A stretch of 25,000 nucleotides of DNA from Cryptomeria japonica (taxonomy: Eukaryota; Streptophyta; Pinopsida; Cupressales; Cupressaceae), in contig NW_026729178.1 of assembly GCF_030272615.1 (NCBI RefSeq), forward strand, positions 50,001 through 75,000, in the 5' to 3' direction. How positions within the stretch are numbered: position 1 is the first letter of the stretch; every line of letters starts with the position of its first letter. Made by a program: the position numbers and the translations under genes. Below, one piece after another: positions 1 through 8,985 of this stretch. A model generated the notes under the pieces. It was given only the letters and a program-made list of their open reading frames with translations, did not search any database and was not told the origin of the DNA.

Positions 1-20
1 CACCCGCGTTCCGTTTTTTT

Positions 21-101
21 CACTATCTTTCAGAACGGAAATTTTAAAATCTCGTTTTTTTTTGCCTTTTCTGGAAATTAGTGAAGGCAGCGCATCAAAG
101 G
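21..101 (+). repeat. AT-rich spacer module M1
   Basis: First of a recurring module of about 82 bp. It starts CACTATCTTTC, then has an AACGGAA box, the perfect palindrome ATTTTAAAAT, a T8-T10 run, GCCTTTTCTGGAAATTAG, and ends GCAGCGCATCAAAGG. Full copies are preceded by a GGGCTCAAGATGGCAC block. It stands out as AT-rich inside very GC-rich sequence. Its function is unknown. Confidence 0.85.
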
Positions 102-600
102 TGCGCAACGCTGGTGCGAACCTGGGAGCGCTCCGATGTGTGCTCCAAGGTGCGGCGTGCACGAAGTCGGACCCCGGTTTGCCCCGGGTGCGCACCTCGC
201 GTGCACCTTGGTGCGCACACCTTGGCTGGGTTGCGCGCCCTGGTGGGCACCATGGTGCGCACCAAGGAGCGCTCCGAAGTGTGCTCCAAGGTGCGGCGTG
301 CACGAAGTCGGAGCCCGGTTTGCCCCGGGTGCGCACCTCGCGTGCACCTTCGCCGCGGTGGGCACCATGGCGTGCACGAAGTCGGAGCCCGGTTTGCCCC
401 GGGTGCGCACCTCGCGTGCACCTTCGCCGGGGTGGGCACCTTGGTGTGCAGACCTTGGCTGGGTTGCGCGCCCTGGTGGGCACCATGGTGCGCACCAAGG
501 AGCGCTCCGAAGTGTGCTCCAAGGTGCGGCCTGCACGAAGTCGGAGCCCGGTTTGCCCCGGGTGTGCACCTCGGGTGGGCACCTTGGTGCGCATGCCTTG
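102..600 (+). repeat. GTGCGCAC minisatellite, block 1
   Basis: Diverged tandem copies of a unit of about 128 bp. Its landmarks are AAGGAGCGCTCCGAAGTG, GCACGAAGTCGGAGCCCGG, TTTGCCCCGGGTGCGCACC and CTGGTGGGCACCATGG. AAGGAGCGCTCC occurs at 264 and 497. Partial units made only of the GAAGTCGGAGCCC segment are interspersed. The block has few stop codons in any frame, which produces long spurious ORFs. Confidence 0.85.
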
Positions 601-653
601 CCTGGGCTGCGCACCAGGGCGGGCTCAAGATGGCACCCGCGTTCCTTTTTTTT

Positions 654-735
654 CACTATCTTTCAAAACGGAAATTTTAAAATCTCATTTTTTTTTGCCT
701 TTTTCTGGAAATTAGTGAAGGCAGCGCATCAAAGG
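654..735 (+). repeat. AT-rich spacer module M2
   Basis: Full-length copy, 633 bp after M1, with GCCTTTTTCTGG (one extra T) as its private variant. M9 and M13 share this variant, so they are its duplicates. Confidence 0.85.
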
Positions 736-903
736 TGCGCACCTCGCTGCCCACCACGGTGCGCAACGCCGGTGGGCACCCGGGAGTGCTTCGAAGTGTG
801 CTCCAAGGTGCTGCGTGCACGTTGTCGGAGCCCGGTTTGCCCCGGGTGCGCACCTCGCGTGCACCTTCGTCGGGGTGGGCACCTTGGCTGGGTTTGCCCC
901 GGC

Positions 904-1041
904 TGCGCTCCGAAGCGGGGTTATTGGAGCGCCGCCTCTTTTTTTGTCGGAGCGTTTGGTGGGGTTTCTCGCATTGGCTCTTCCGAGGCCCGGTTGCCAC
1001 CCTGGCGCGCACGAAGTCGGAAGTAGGGTTAATTGCCCGGG
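904..1041 (+). repeat. CGGAGCGTTTGG insert block, copy 1
   Basis: A block of about 138 bp distinct from the minisatellite. It contains GAAGCGGGGTTATTGGAGCG, a T7 run, GAGCGTTTGGTGGGGTTTCT, GCATTGGCTCTTCC, and ends GAAGTCGGAAGTAGGGTTAA. Six copies occur in the window, all between AT modules. The last element resembles the -75 block of the Pol I promoters. Confidence 0.82.
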
Positions 1042-1123
1042 TGCGCACCTTTGCCAGGGTGGGCACCTTACCTGGGCTGCGCACCAGGGCGGGCTCAAGA
1101 TGGCACGCGCGTTCCGTTTTTTT

Positions 1124-1205
1124 CACTATCTTTCAAAACGGAAATTTTAAAATCTCCTTTTTTTTTTGCCTTTTCTGGAAATTAGTGAAGGCAGCGCATC
1201 AAAGG
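1124..1205 (+). repeat. AT-rich spacer module M3
   Basis: Full-length copy, 470 bp after M2, with CTCC before the T run. The same variant occurs in M10 and M14. Confidence 0.85.
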
Positions 1206-1371
1206 TGCGCACCTCGCTGCCCACCTTGGTGTGCTCTGAGGTGCGCACCCGGGAGCGCTACGAAGTGTGCTCCAAGGTGCGGCGTGCACGTTGTCGGAGC
1301 CCGGTTTGCCCCGGGTGCGCACCTCGCCTGCACCTTGGCCGGGGTGGGCACCTTGGCTGGGTTTGCCCAGG

Positions 1372-1522
1372 GTGCGCTCCGAAGCGGGGTTACTGGAGCG
1401 CCCCCTCTTTTTTTGTCAGAGCGTTTGGTGGGGTTTCTCGCATTGGCTCTTCCCAGGCCCGGTTGTTGGGTGCGCTCCCACCCTGGCGCGCGCGAAGTTG
1501 GAAGTTGGGTTAATTGCCCGGG
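1372..1522 (+). repeat. CGGAGCGTTTGG insert block, copy 2
   Basis: Like copy 1 but with an extra 12 bp or so (GTTGGGTGCGCTCCC) before the terminal GAAGTTGGAAGTTGGGTTAA. The T7 stretch is followed by GTCAGAGCG instead of GTCGGAGCG. Confidence 0.82.
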
Positions 1523-1618
1523 CGCGCACCTTCGCCAGGGTGGGCACCTTGGTGCGCACACCTTGGCTGGGCTGCGCACCAGGGCGGGCTCAAGATGGCA
1601 CCAGCATTCCCTTTTTCT

Positions 1619-1700
1619 CACTATCTTTCAAAACGGAAATTTTAAAATCTCGTTTTTTTTTTGCCTTTTATGGAAATTAGTGAAGGCATCGCATCAAAGG
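1619..1700 (+). repeat. AT-rich spacer module M4
   Basis: Full-length copy, 495 bp after M3, with TTTTATGGAAATTAG and GGCATCGCATC variants. M11 and M15 share both. Confidence 0.85.
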
Positions 1701-2612
1701 TGCGCACCTCGCTGCCCACCTTGGTGTGCTCCGAGGTGCCCACCACGGTGCGCAACGCCGGTGCGAACCCGGGAGCGCCCCGATGTGTGCTCCAAGGTGC
1801 GGCGTGCACGAAGTCGGACCCCGGTTTGCCCCGGGTGCGCACCTCGCGTGCACCTTGGTGCGCACACCTTGGCTGGGTTGCGCGGCCTGGTGGGCACCAT
1901 GGTGCGCACCAAGGAGCGCTCCGAAGTGTGCTCCAAGGTGCGGCGTGCACGAAGTCGGAGCCCGGTTTGCCCCGGGTACGCACCTTCGCCGGGGTGGGCA
2001 CCTCGGCTGGGTTGCGCGCCCTGGTGCGCACCAAGGAGCGCTCCGAAGTGTGCTCCAAGGTGCGGCGTGCACGAAGTCGGAGCCCGGTTTGCCCCGGGTG
2101 CGCACCTCGCGTGCACCTTCGGCGGGGTTGCGCGCCCTGGTGGGCACCATGGTGCGCACCAAGGAGCGCTCCGAAGTGTGCTCCAAGGTGCGGCGTGCAC
2201 GAAGTCGGAGCCCGGTTTGCCCCGGGTGCGCACCTCGCGTGCACCTTCGGCGGGGTTGCGCGCCCTGGTGGGCACCATGGTGCGCACCAAGGAGCGCTCC
2301 GAAGTGTGCTCCAAGGTGCGGCGTGCACGAAGTCGGAGCCCGGTTTGCCCCGGGTGCGCACCTCGCGTGCACCTTCGCCGCGGTGGGCACCATGGCGTGC
2401 ACGAAGTCGGAGCCCGGTTTGCCCCGGGTGCGCACCTCGCGTGCACCTTCGCCGGGGTGGGCACCTCGGCTGGGTTGCGCGCCCTGGTGCGCACCAAGGA
2501 GCGCTCCGAAGTGTGCTCCAAGGTGCGGCGTGCACGAAGTCGGAGCCCGGTTTGCCCCGGGTGCGCACCTCGCGTGCACCTTCGCCAGGGTGGGCACCTC
2601 GGTGCGCACACC
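1701..2612 (+). repeat. GTGCGCAC minisatellite, main block of unit A
   Basis: The most regular stretch of the 128-bp family. AAGGAGCGCTCC recurs at 1911, 2033, 2161, 2289 and 2495, so spacings are 122, 128, 128 and 206 bp. The last interval holds an extra partial unit. Compared with the same block in unit B, it lacks an 11-bp and a 63-bp segment. Confidence 0.88.
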
Positions 2613-2666
2613 TTCTCAATGTTTTCTTGCCTTTTCTGGAAATTGGTGAAGGCAGCGCATCAAAGG
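2613..2666 (+). repeat. AT-rich module M5 (5'-truncated)
   Basis: Only the 3' half of the module is left (TTGCCTTTTCTGGAAATTGG to the CATCAAAGG end). The ATTTTAAAAT palindrome and long T run are missing. M16 is its duplicate. Confidence 0.8.
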
Positions 2667-3330
2667 TGCGCACCTCGGTGTGCTCCGAGGTGCGAACCCG
2701 AGAGCGCTCCGAGGTGCCCACGAAGTCGAAAGTCGGGTTAATTGCATTGTTTTCCCCGGGTGCGCTCCGAGGTGCGCAACATCGGCGCGCACCAAGGAGG
2801 GCTCCGAAGTGTGCTCCAAGGTGCGCACGATGGCGTGCACCTCTGGTGCGCACGATTCGGAGCTCGGTTTGACCGGGGTGCGCACACCTTGGCTGGGTTG
2901 CGCACCTTTTGTGCGCTCCAAGGTGCGCACGAAGTCGGAGCTCGGTTTGCCCCGGGTGCGCACCTTCGCCAGGGTGCGCACCTTGATGCGCACGCCTTGG
3001 CTGGGCTGCGCACCTTGGTGGGCGCCATGGTGCGCACCTTTCGTGCGCTCCAAGGTGCGCACGAAGTCGGAGCTCGGTTTGCCCCGGGTGCGCACCTTGG
3101 TGGGCGCCATGGTGCACTCCGAGGTGCCCAAGATTGGTGCGCACCAAGGAGCGCTCCGAAGTGCGCTCCAAGGTGCGCGCGAAGTCGAAAGTTGGGTTAA
3201 TTGTCCGGTTTGCCTCGGGTGCGCACCTTGCGTGCACCTTCGCCAGGGTGGGCGCCTTGGTGCGCACACCTTGGCTGGGCTGCGCACACCTTGGCACCCG
3301 CGTTTCCTTCATTTTAAATTTTTTTTTTTT
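2667..3330 (+). repeat. Diverged GTGCGCAC minisatellite between M5 and M6
   Basis: A related but distinct subfamily using GAAGTCGGAGCTCGGTTTG and GCGCTCCAAGGTGCGCACG, with TTGGTGGGCGCCATGG instead of TGGGCACCATGG. Two elements, at about 2719 and 3181, carry GAAGTCGAAAGT followed by GGGTTAATTG. This recalls the promoter upstream block. Confidence 0.8.
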
Positions 3331-3410
3331 ACAATCTCTCAAGTGGGAAATTCTATAATCTCAACTTTTTTTGCCTTTTCAGGAAACTTTTGAATGGAGC
3401 GCATCATTGG
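3331..3410 (+). repeat. AT-rich module M6 (diverged, 5S-proximal)
   Basis: A recognisable but strongly diverged module: ACAATCTCTCAAGTGGGAAA, TTTTTTTGCCTTTTCAGGAA and a GAGCGCATCATTGG end. The palindrome is lost. It marks the border between the minisatellite and the single-copy-like 5S flank. Confidence 0.75.
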
Positions 3411-3825
3411 TGCGCTCCGAAGTGTGCTCCAAAGCTCTCTCCAGCTGCGTGCACCTGCCCCGGCCGCGCACCCGGCCCCGCCCAGCTTCGCTCACCTGTC
3501 CCGGGCGTCTGGTGCGGAACCTTAGAGTAAGAAACATCACCGTGCACCTTGGCCAACGTGCGCGACTCGACCGAGCGCGCACTGGCCGAGGTGCACACCG
3601 ATTTCACCTGGGTGCGCGCGCAGCACCTCGGGCGCACCGGGGTGCGCGCACAACGCCCGGGTTGCACCGTGGCCTGTGTGCTCGGGGCGCCTCGGGTGCG
3701 CGCTCGGTGTCGCCCCCGCGCGCGCGGTAGTGCGGGCAGCGCACCCCGGCCCGGCCCGGCCCCGACGAGAACGCAAACGGGCAAAAGGTTTATTCAAATA
3801 GCATTGCGATGCCCGGCGAAAAACT
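3411..3825. other. GC-rich 3' flank of 5S gene A
   Basis: Within the macro-repeat this stretch is not tandemly repeated. It is very rich in CpG and GTGCGC steps and includes a CCGGCCCGGCCCGGCCCC run and an alternating CGCGCGCGCG tract near 3716-3726. It lies downstream of the 5S gene on that gene's strand. I see no gene in it. Confidence 0.7.
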
Positions 3826-3831
3826 AAAAAA
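3826..3831 (-). terminator. Pol III terminator of 5S gene A (T6)
   Basis: Six A on the plus strand give TTTTTT on the 5S strand directly after the CACCC end of the gene. A run of four or more T is the standard Pol III stop signal. Confidence 0.92.
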
Positions 3832-3949
3832 GGGTGCAACACCGGGACTTCCCGGGAGGTCACCCATCCCAGTACTACTCCGGCCCAAGCGCGCTTAACT
3901 GCGGAGTTCTGATGGGATCCGGTGCACTAACGCTGGTATGATCGCACCC
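3832..3949 (-). rRNA. 5S ribosomal RNA, copy A
   Basis: A complete plant-type 5S rRNA gene of 118 nt on the minus strand, from GGGTGCGATCATACCAGC at 3949 to GGTGTTGCACCC at 3832. It is transcribed by Pol III and forms the 5S RNA of the large ribosomal subunit. The ends pair as helix I (GGGTGC with GCACCC). The internal control region is intact: A box GTTAAGCGCGCTTGG (nt 51-65) and C box GGATGGGTGACCTCCCGG (nt 81-98). Nt 19 is G and can pair with C59 in helix II. C at -1 and TAAGTA at -28 to -23 match the positions of plant 5S upstream elements. A T6 terminator follows. It lies opposite to the inferred 35S direction, so any read-through from upstream would collide with it head-on. I identified it by recall of conserved plant 5S sequence and see no damaging change. 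Confidence 0.97.
3852..3900 (-). promoter_or_regulatory. 5S internal control region, copy A
   Basis: Spans the A box (about 3885-3900), the intermediate element (about 3878-3883) and the C box (about 3852-3869), the sites bound by TFIIIA. All three read as canonical plant sequence. Confidence 0.88.
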
Positions 3950-3971
3950 GTTATGAGCTTGTCGCAGTGTG

Positions 3972-3977
3972 TACTTA
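3972..3977 (-). promoter_or_regulatory. TATA-like element upstream of 5S copy A
   Basis: TAAGTA at -28 to -23 on the 5S strand, exactly where Arabidopsis 5S genes have a TATA-like box. It is degenerate and identical upstream of copy B. Confidence 0.5.
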
Positions 3978-4340
3978 GCAAACCGCGACCCACGTGCGAA
4001 TCCACCCCGGCCACCCACCCCCGTCGAGGTGCACACCCTCCCTCGCGAAGTGCGCCCCGTTCGCCAAGTGTGAGCCCTGCCCGGGTGCGCGCACCTTGCT
4101 AGGGCGTCGGGTGTGCACCCGGCCCGGCCTACGTGCGTGCACCTGTAGGGGGCGTCGTGTGCGTGCAGTGTCCCGTCTGCAACGCGGTGCCCACACACCA
4201 CCTCGGGCGCAACGACCTGCGCTCACATGTGGGCCGAGTGCACCTTGGTGCATGTTCGGGGCGCCTCGGGTGCACGCTCGATCTTGCCCCGGTGCACCAA
4301 GGCGCTCGGTTTGCCCCGGGTGCGCACTTGGTGCAAGGTG
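3978..4340. other. GC-rich 5' flank of 5S gene A
   Basis: Non-tandem GC-rich sequence with scattered GTGCGCAC, CTCGGGTGCACGC and GGTGCACC motifs and a GCACTTGGTGCAAGG end. The short open frames here have no recognisable domain and run on both strands. I see no gene. Confidence 0.65.
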
Positions 4341-4680
4341 GGCACCCAAAATAGGGATCAAGCACCAAAACACAAGTTTCGGGATGCAAAATGGGACCCA
4401 AGGACCACAAATGCGTTCCAAGACCCATGATGGGTCCACGAGAACAAAAATGTGTTCCGAGACTTAATAAACAAATATTGGGTTTTAGGAGAAGAAACAT
4501 GCTCTGATGCCCAAAACGAGAATCGACCCCGAAAAGGCCACAGGCCAAAAGTGGGATGCGAGACAAAAAAAAATGGGACCCGAGGACCAAAATTGGGTTC
4601 CCAGGTCGAAGACAGGGCAACCGGACAAGAAACGACCTCTAAGGCTCGAAATGAGTCCCGACGACTAAAACTTGACAAGA
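4341..4680. other. A-rich tract, unit A
   Basis: An abrupt change to A-rich sequence. It contains two diverged copies of a block of about 30 bp beginning ATGGGACCC and continuing AGGACCA (4391-4420 and 4573-4602), 182 bp apart. It has no coding signature. It could be a decayed older repeat or insertion, but I see no terminal repeats or target duplications. Confidence 0.6.
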
Positions 4681-5201
4681 AGCACCCATCAGGCACCCAA
4701 CTCGACACCCATGGGATGCCGACCCACCCGGGCTTCCACCTAGCACACCTTGGCACCCACCCACCCTCGCACCCAACCTCGCACCCAACTTAGCACCTTT
4801 GAACCCACATTGGCACTCACCCTGACCCTGGCACCTTGGAACCCACATTGGCACTCACCTTGACCCTGGCACCCACCTTTGCACTCACCTTGGGACCCAC
4901 CCTGGCTCCCACCTCGGCACCCACCCAGACACCCACCTTGGTTCCTTGGCACCCACCTTGGATCCTTGGCACCCACCCCGACACCCACCTTGGCACGCAA
5001 CTTGGCTACTTGCCACCCACCTTGGCTCCTTGACGCCCACCCCGACAACCACCCCGTGACCTACCCTGGCTAGGGTTGGTGCACACCCACCCTGGTGCCC
5101 ACCTTGGCACCCACCCTATGACCCACCTTGGCACGCACCTTAGTACCCACCCCGTTACCCACCCTAGGACCCACCCCGTGACCCACCTTGGCCAGGGTGG
5201 G
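4681..5201 (+). repeat. C-rich CACCCACCTTGG tract, unit A (truncated)
   Basis: Degenerate short repeats built from GCACCCACC and CCTTGGCACC words, very poor in G on the plus strand. It ends abruptly at the macro-repeat junction, whereas the same tract in unit B continues for another 1.2 kb. Confidence 0.85.
5192..5201. other. Macro-repeat junction microhomology
   Basis: CCAGGGTGGG is shared by the C-rich tract (GGCCAGGGTGGGTG, also at 13129-13138) and the minisatellite (CGCCAGGGTGGGCACC, for example near 5713). The switch from one sequence to the other happens across it. Confidence 0.8.
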
Positions 5202-5275
5202 TGCCTTGGTGCGCACAACTTGCCTGGGCTGCACACCAGGGCGGGCTCAAGATGGCACCCGCGTTCCGTTTTTTT

Positions 5276-5363
5276 CACTATCTTTCAAAACGGAAATTTT
5301 AAAATCTCATTTTTTTCTTTTTTTTGCCTTTTCTGGAAATTAGTGAAGGCAGCGCATCAAAGG
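5276..5363 (+). repeat. AT-rich spacer module M7
   Basis: First module of unit B. It has a longer T tract broken by one C (TTTTTTCTTTTTTTT) that no other module has. Confidence 0.85.
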
Positions 5364-5755
5364 TGCGCAATGCTGGTGCGAACCCGGGAGCGCTCCGATG
5401 TGTGCTCCAAGGTGCGGCGTGCACGAAGTCCGAGCCCGGTTTGCCCCGGGTGCGCACCTCGCGTGCACCTTCGCCGGGGTGAGCACCTTGGCTGGGTTGC
5501 GCGCCCTGGTGCGTACCAAGGAGCACTCTGAAGTGTGCTCCAAGGTGCGGCGTGCACGAAGTCGGAGCCCGGTTTGCCCCGGGTGTGCACCTCGGGTGCG
5601 CACCTCGCGTGCACCTTCGCTGCGGTGGGCACCTTGGCTGGGTTGCGCGCCTTGGTGGGCACCATGCAGTGCACGAAGTCGGAGCCCGGTTTGCCCCGGG
5701 CGCGCACCTCCGCCAGGGTGGGCACCTTGGTGCGCACAACTTGCCTGGGCTGCGC
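5364..5755 (+). repeat. GTGCGCAC minisatellite after M7
   Basis: About three irregular 128-bp family units. Private variants include GGGGTGAGCACC and CACCATGCAGTGCACG. The CATGCAG variant also occurs near 7748, which links this block to the one before M12. Confidence 0.82.
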
Positions 5756-5796
5756 ATCAGGAAGGGCTCAAGATGGCACCCGCGTTCCGTTTTTTT

Positions 5797-5877
5797 CACT
5801 ATCTTTCAGAACGGAAATTTTAAAATATCGTTTTTTTTTGCCTTTTCTGGAAATTAGTGAAGGCAGCGCATCAAAGG
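5797..5877 (+). repeat. AT-rich spacer module M8
   Basis: Shares the CTTTCAGAACGG variant with M1 and M12. It has AAAATATCG where the others have AAAATCTCG. Confidence 0.85.
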
Positions 5878-6110
5878 TGCGCAACGCTGGTGCGAACCTG
5901 GGAGCGCTCCGATGTGTGCTCCAAGGTGCGGCGTGCACGAAGTCGGAGCCCGGTTTGCCTCGGGTGCGCCCTGGTGGGCACCATGGTGCGCACCAAGGAG
6001 CGCTCCGAAGTGTGCTCCAAGGTGCGGCCTGCACGAAGTCGGAGCCCGGTTTGCCCCGGGTGTGCACCTCGGGTGGGCACCTTGGTGCGCATGCCTTGCC
6101 TGGGCTGCGC
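5878..6110 (+). repeat. GTGCGCAC minisatellite between M8 and M9
   Basis: A shortened block, 278 bp smaller than the matching M12-M13 interval. It keeps GCGGCCTGCACG, which marks it as the duplicate of the block ending near 8470. Confidence 0.82.
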
Positions 6111-6151
6111 ACCAGGGCGGGCTCAAGATGGCACCCGCGTTCCTTTTTTTT

Positions 6152-6233
6152 CACTATCTTTCAAAACGGAAATTTTAAAATCTCATTTTTTTTTGCCTTT
6201 TTCTGGAAATTAGTGAAGGCAGCGCATCAAAGG
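6152..6233 (+). repeat. AT-rich spacer module M9
   Basis: Carries the extra-T GCCTTTTTCTGG variant of M2 and M13. It lies 355 bp after M8, the shortest spacing seen. Confidence 0.85.
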
Positions 6234-6401
6234 TGCGCACCTCGCTGCCCACCACGGTGCGCAACGCCGGTGGGCACCCGGGAGTGCTTCGAAGTGTGCT
6301 CCAAGGTGCTGCGTGCACGTTGTCGGAGCCCGGTTTGCCCCGGGTGCGCACCTCGCGTGCACCTTCGTCGGGGTGGGCACCTTGGCTTGGTTTGCCCCGG
6401 C

Positions 6402-6539
6402 TGCGCTCCGAAGCGGGGTTATTGGAGCGCCGCCTCTTTTTTTGTCGGAGCGTTTGGTGGGGTTTCTCGCATTGGCTCTTCCGAGGCCCGGTTGCCACCC
6501 TGGCGCGCACGAAGTCGGAAGTAGGGTTAATTGCCCGGG
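6402..6539 (+). repeat. CGGAGCGTTTGG insert block, copy 3
   Basis: Near-identical to copy 1 at an offset of 5498 bp. Just downstream a G is missing in GGGTGGCACC. Confidence 0.82.
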
Positions 6540-6620
6540 TGCGCACCTTTGCCAGGGTGGCACCTTACCTGGGCTGCGCACCAGGGCGGGCTCAAGATGG
6601 CACGCGCGTTCCGTTTTTTT

Positions 6621-6702
6621 CACTATCTTTCAAAACGGAAATTTTAAAATCTCCTTTTTTTTTTGCCTTTTCTGGAAATTAGTGAAGGCAGCGCATCAAA
6701 GG
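6621..6702 (+). repeat. AT-rich spacer module M10
   Basis: Duplicate of M3 and M14, with the CTCC variant before the T run. Confidence 0.85.
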
Positions 6703-6868
6703 TGCGCACCTCGCTGCCCACCTTGGTGTGCTCTGAGGTGCGCACCCGGGAGCGCTACGAAGTGTGCTCCAAGGTGCGGCGTGCACGTTGTCGGAGCCCG
6801 GTTTGCCCCGGGTGCGCACCTCGCCTGCACCTTGGCCGGGGTGGGCACCTTGGCTGGGTTTGCCCAGG

Positions 6869-7019
6869 GTGCGCTCCGAAGCGGGGTTACTGGAGCGCCC
6901 CCTCTTTTTTTGTCAGAGAGTTTGGTGGGGTTTCTCGCATTGGCTCTTCCCAGGCCCGGTTGTTGGGTGCGCTCCCACCCTGGCGCGCGCGAAGTTGGAA
7001 GTTGGGTTAATTGCCCGGG
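6869..7019 (+). repeat. CGGAGCGTTTGG insert block, copy 4
   Basis: Duplicate of copy 2 with a private change, GTCAGAGAGTTTGG in place of GTCAGAGCGTTTGG. Confidence 0.82.
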
Positions 7020-7115
7020 CGCGCACCTTCGCCAGGGTGGGCACCTTGGTGCGCAAACCTTGGCTGGGCTGCGCACCAGGGCGGGCTCAAGATGGCACCA
7101 GCATTCCCTTTTTCT

Positions 7116-7197
7116 CACTATCTTTCAAAACGGAAATTTTAAAATCTCGTTTTTTTTTTGCCTTTTATGGAAATTAGTGAAGGCATCGCATCAAAGG
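7116..7197 (+). repeat. AT-rich spacer module M11
   Basis: Duplicate of M4 and M15 (TTTTATGGAAATTAG). It is followed by 767 bp of minisatellite before M12. Confidence 0.85.
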
Positions 7198-7840
7198 TGC
7201 GCACCTCGCTGCCCACCTTGGTGTGCTCCGAGGTGCCCACCACGGTGCGCAACGCCGGTGCGAACCCGGGAGCGCCCCGATGTGTGCTCCAAGGTGCGGC
7301 GTGCACGAAGTCGGACCCCGGTTTGCCCCGGGTGCGCACCTCGCGTGCACCTTGGTGCGCACACCTTGGCTGGGTTGCGCGGCCTGGTGGGCACCATGGT
7401 GCGCACCAAGGAGCGCTCCGAAGTGTGCTCCAAGGTGCGGCGTGCACGAAGTCGGAGCCCGGTTTGCCCCGGGTGCGCACCTTCGCCGCGGTGGGCACCA
7501 TGGCGTGCACGAAGTCGGAGCCCGGTTTGCCCCGGGTGCGCACCTCGCGTGCACCTTCGCCGGGGTGGGCACCTCGGCTGGGTTGCGCGCCCTGGTGCGC
7601 ACCAAGGAGCGCTCTGAAGTGTGCTCCAAGGTGCGGCGTGCACGAAGTCGGAGCCCGGTTTGCCCCGGGTGTGCACCTCGGGTGCGCACCTCGCGTGCAC
7701 CTTCGCTGCGGTGGGCACCTTGGCTGGGTTGCGCGCCTTGGTGGGCACCATGCAGTGCACGAAGTCGGAGCCCGGATTGCCCCGGGCGCGCACCTCCGCC
7801 AGGGTGGGCACCTTGGTGCGCACAACTTGCCTGGGCTGCG
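7198..7840 (+). repeat. GTGCGCAC minisatellite between M11 and M12
   Basis: Begins like the blocks at 1701 and 9563 (TTGGTGTGCTCCGAGGTGCC) and ends like the block at 5364-5755 (CATGCAGTGCACG). It is therefore a chimera, consistent with unequal exchange between neighbouring blocks. Confidence 0.82.
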
Positions 7841-7882
7841 CACCAGGAAGGGCTCAAGATGGCACCCGCGTTCCGTTTTTTT

Positions 7883-7963
7883 CACTATCTTTCAGAACGG
7901 AAATTTTAAAATCTCGTTTTTTTTTGCCTTTTCTTGAAATTAGTGAAGGCAGCGCATCAAAGG
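7883..7963 (+). repeat. AT-rich spacer module M12
   Basis: Counterpart of M1 at an offset of 7862 bp. One substitution gives TTTTCTTGAAATTAG. Confidence 0.85.
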
Positions 7964-8470
7964 TGCGCAACGCTGGTGCGAACCTGGGAGCGCTCCGATG
8001 TGTGCTCCAAGGTGCGGCGTGCACGAAGTCGGACCCCGGTTTGCCCCGGGTGCGCACCTCGCGTGCACCTTGGTGCGCACACCTTGGCTGGGTTGCGCGC
8101 CCTGGTGGGCACCATGGTGCGCACCAAGGAGCGCTCTGAAGTGTGCTCCAAGGTGCGGCGTGCACGAAGTCGGAGCCCGGTTTGCCCCGGGTGCGCACCT
8201 CGCGTGCACCTTCGCCGCGGTGGGCACCATGGCGTGCACGAAGTCGGAGCCCGGTTTGCCCCGGGTGCGCACCTCGCGTGCACCTTCGCCGGGGTGGGCA
8301 CCTTGGTGTGCAGACCTTGGCTGGGTTGCGCGCCCTGGTGGGCACCATGGTGCGCACCAAGGAGCGCTCCGAAGTGTGCTCCAAGGTGCGGCCTGCACGA
8401 AGTCGGAGCCCGGTTTGCCCCGGGTGTGCACCTCGGGTGGGCACCTTGGTGCGCATGCCTTGCCTGGGCT
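7964..8470 (+). repeat. GTGCGCAC minisatellite between M12 and M13
   Basis: Counterpart of 102-600. The unit near 8125 has GCGCTCTGAAG where unit A has GCGCTCCGAAG; otherwise the two are nearly identical. Confidence 0.85.
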
Positions 8471-8515
8471 GCGCACCAGGGCGGGCTCAAGATGGCACCC
8501 GCGTTCCTTTTTTTT

Positions 8516-8597
8516 CACTATCTTTCAAAACGGAAATTTTAAAATCTCATTTTTTTTTGCCTTTTTCTGGAAATTAGTGAAGGCAGCGCATCAAAGG
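8516..8597 (+). repeat. AT-rich spacer module M13
   Basis: Counterpart of M2. Confidence 0.85.
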
Positions 8598-8765
8598 TGC
8601 GCACCTCGCTGCCCACCACGGTGCGCAACGCCGGTGGGCACCCGGGAGTGCTTCGAAGTGTGCTCCAAGGTGCTGCGTGCACGTTGTCGGAGCCCGGTTT
8701 GCCCCGGGTGCGCACCTCGCGTGCACCTTCGTCGGGGTGGGCACCTTGGCTGGGTTTGCCCCGGC

Positions 8766-8903
8766 TGCGCTCCGAAGCGGGGTTATTGGAGCGCCGCCTC
8801 TTTTTTTGTCGGAGCGTTTGGTGGGGTTTCTCGCATTGGCTCTTCCGAGGCCCGGTTGCCACCCTGGCGCGCACGAAGTCGGAAGTAGGGTTAATTGCCC
8901 GGG
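8766..8903 (+). repeat. CGGAGCGTTTGG insert block, copy 5
   Basis: Counterpart of copy 1 in the next macro-repeat unit. Confidence 0.82.
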
Positions 8904-8985
8904 TGCGCACCTTTGCCAGGGTGGGCACCTTACCTGGGCTGCGCACCAGGGCGGGCTCAAGATGGCACGCGCGTTCCGTTTTTTT

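Larger units (their letters stand above)
1..5201 (+). repeat. Macro-repeat unit A (partial, 3' portion)
   Basis: Nearly identical to 7863-13138 of the next unit. The offset is 7862 bp for bases 1 to about 1970, then 7936, then 7937 from about 3716 onward. The steps come from 11-bp and 63-bp minisatellite indels and one extra C in unit B. It carries the first 5S gene and stops inside the C-rich tract at the shared block CCAGGGTGGG (5192-5201). Its 5' part lies outside the window. Confidence 0.93.

Noticed and set aside
1014-1035. Telomere-like AGGGTTAA motifs in insert blocks
   Set aside because: Single motifs, not tandem TTTAGGG. They are better explained by the GAAGTCGGAAGT family shared with the promoters.
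735-2741. Open reading frame of 668 codons, and its counterpart at 8597-10585
   Set aside because: It spans several tandem repeats, is low complexity and includes translated T runs. Equally long frames exist on both strands here. The GC-rich repeats simply lack stop codons.
1-3825. Pol I promoters upstream of or near the 5S genes
   Set aside because: No TATATAGGGG occurs there. Only the motif resembling the -75 block is present, so no initiation site is called.
4341-4680. Transposon remnant in the A-rich tract
   Set aside because: No terminal repeats, target-site duplications or coding remains are visible. It is kept only as an A-rich tract.
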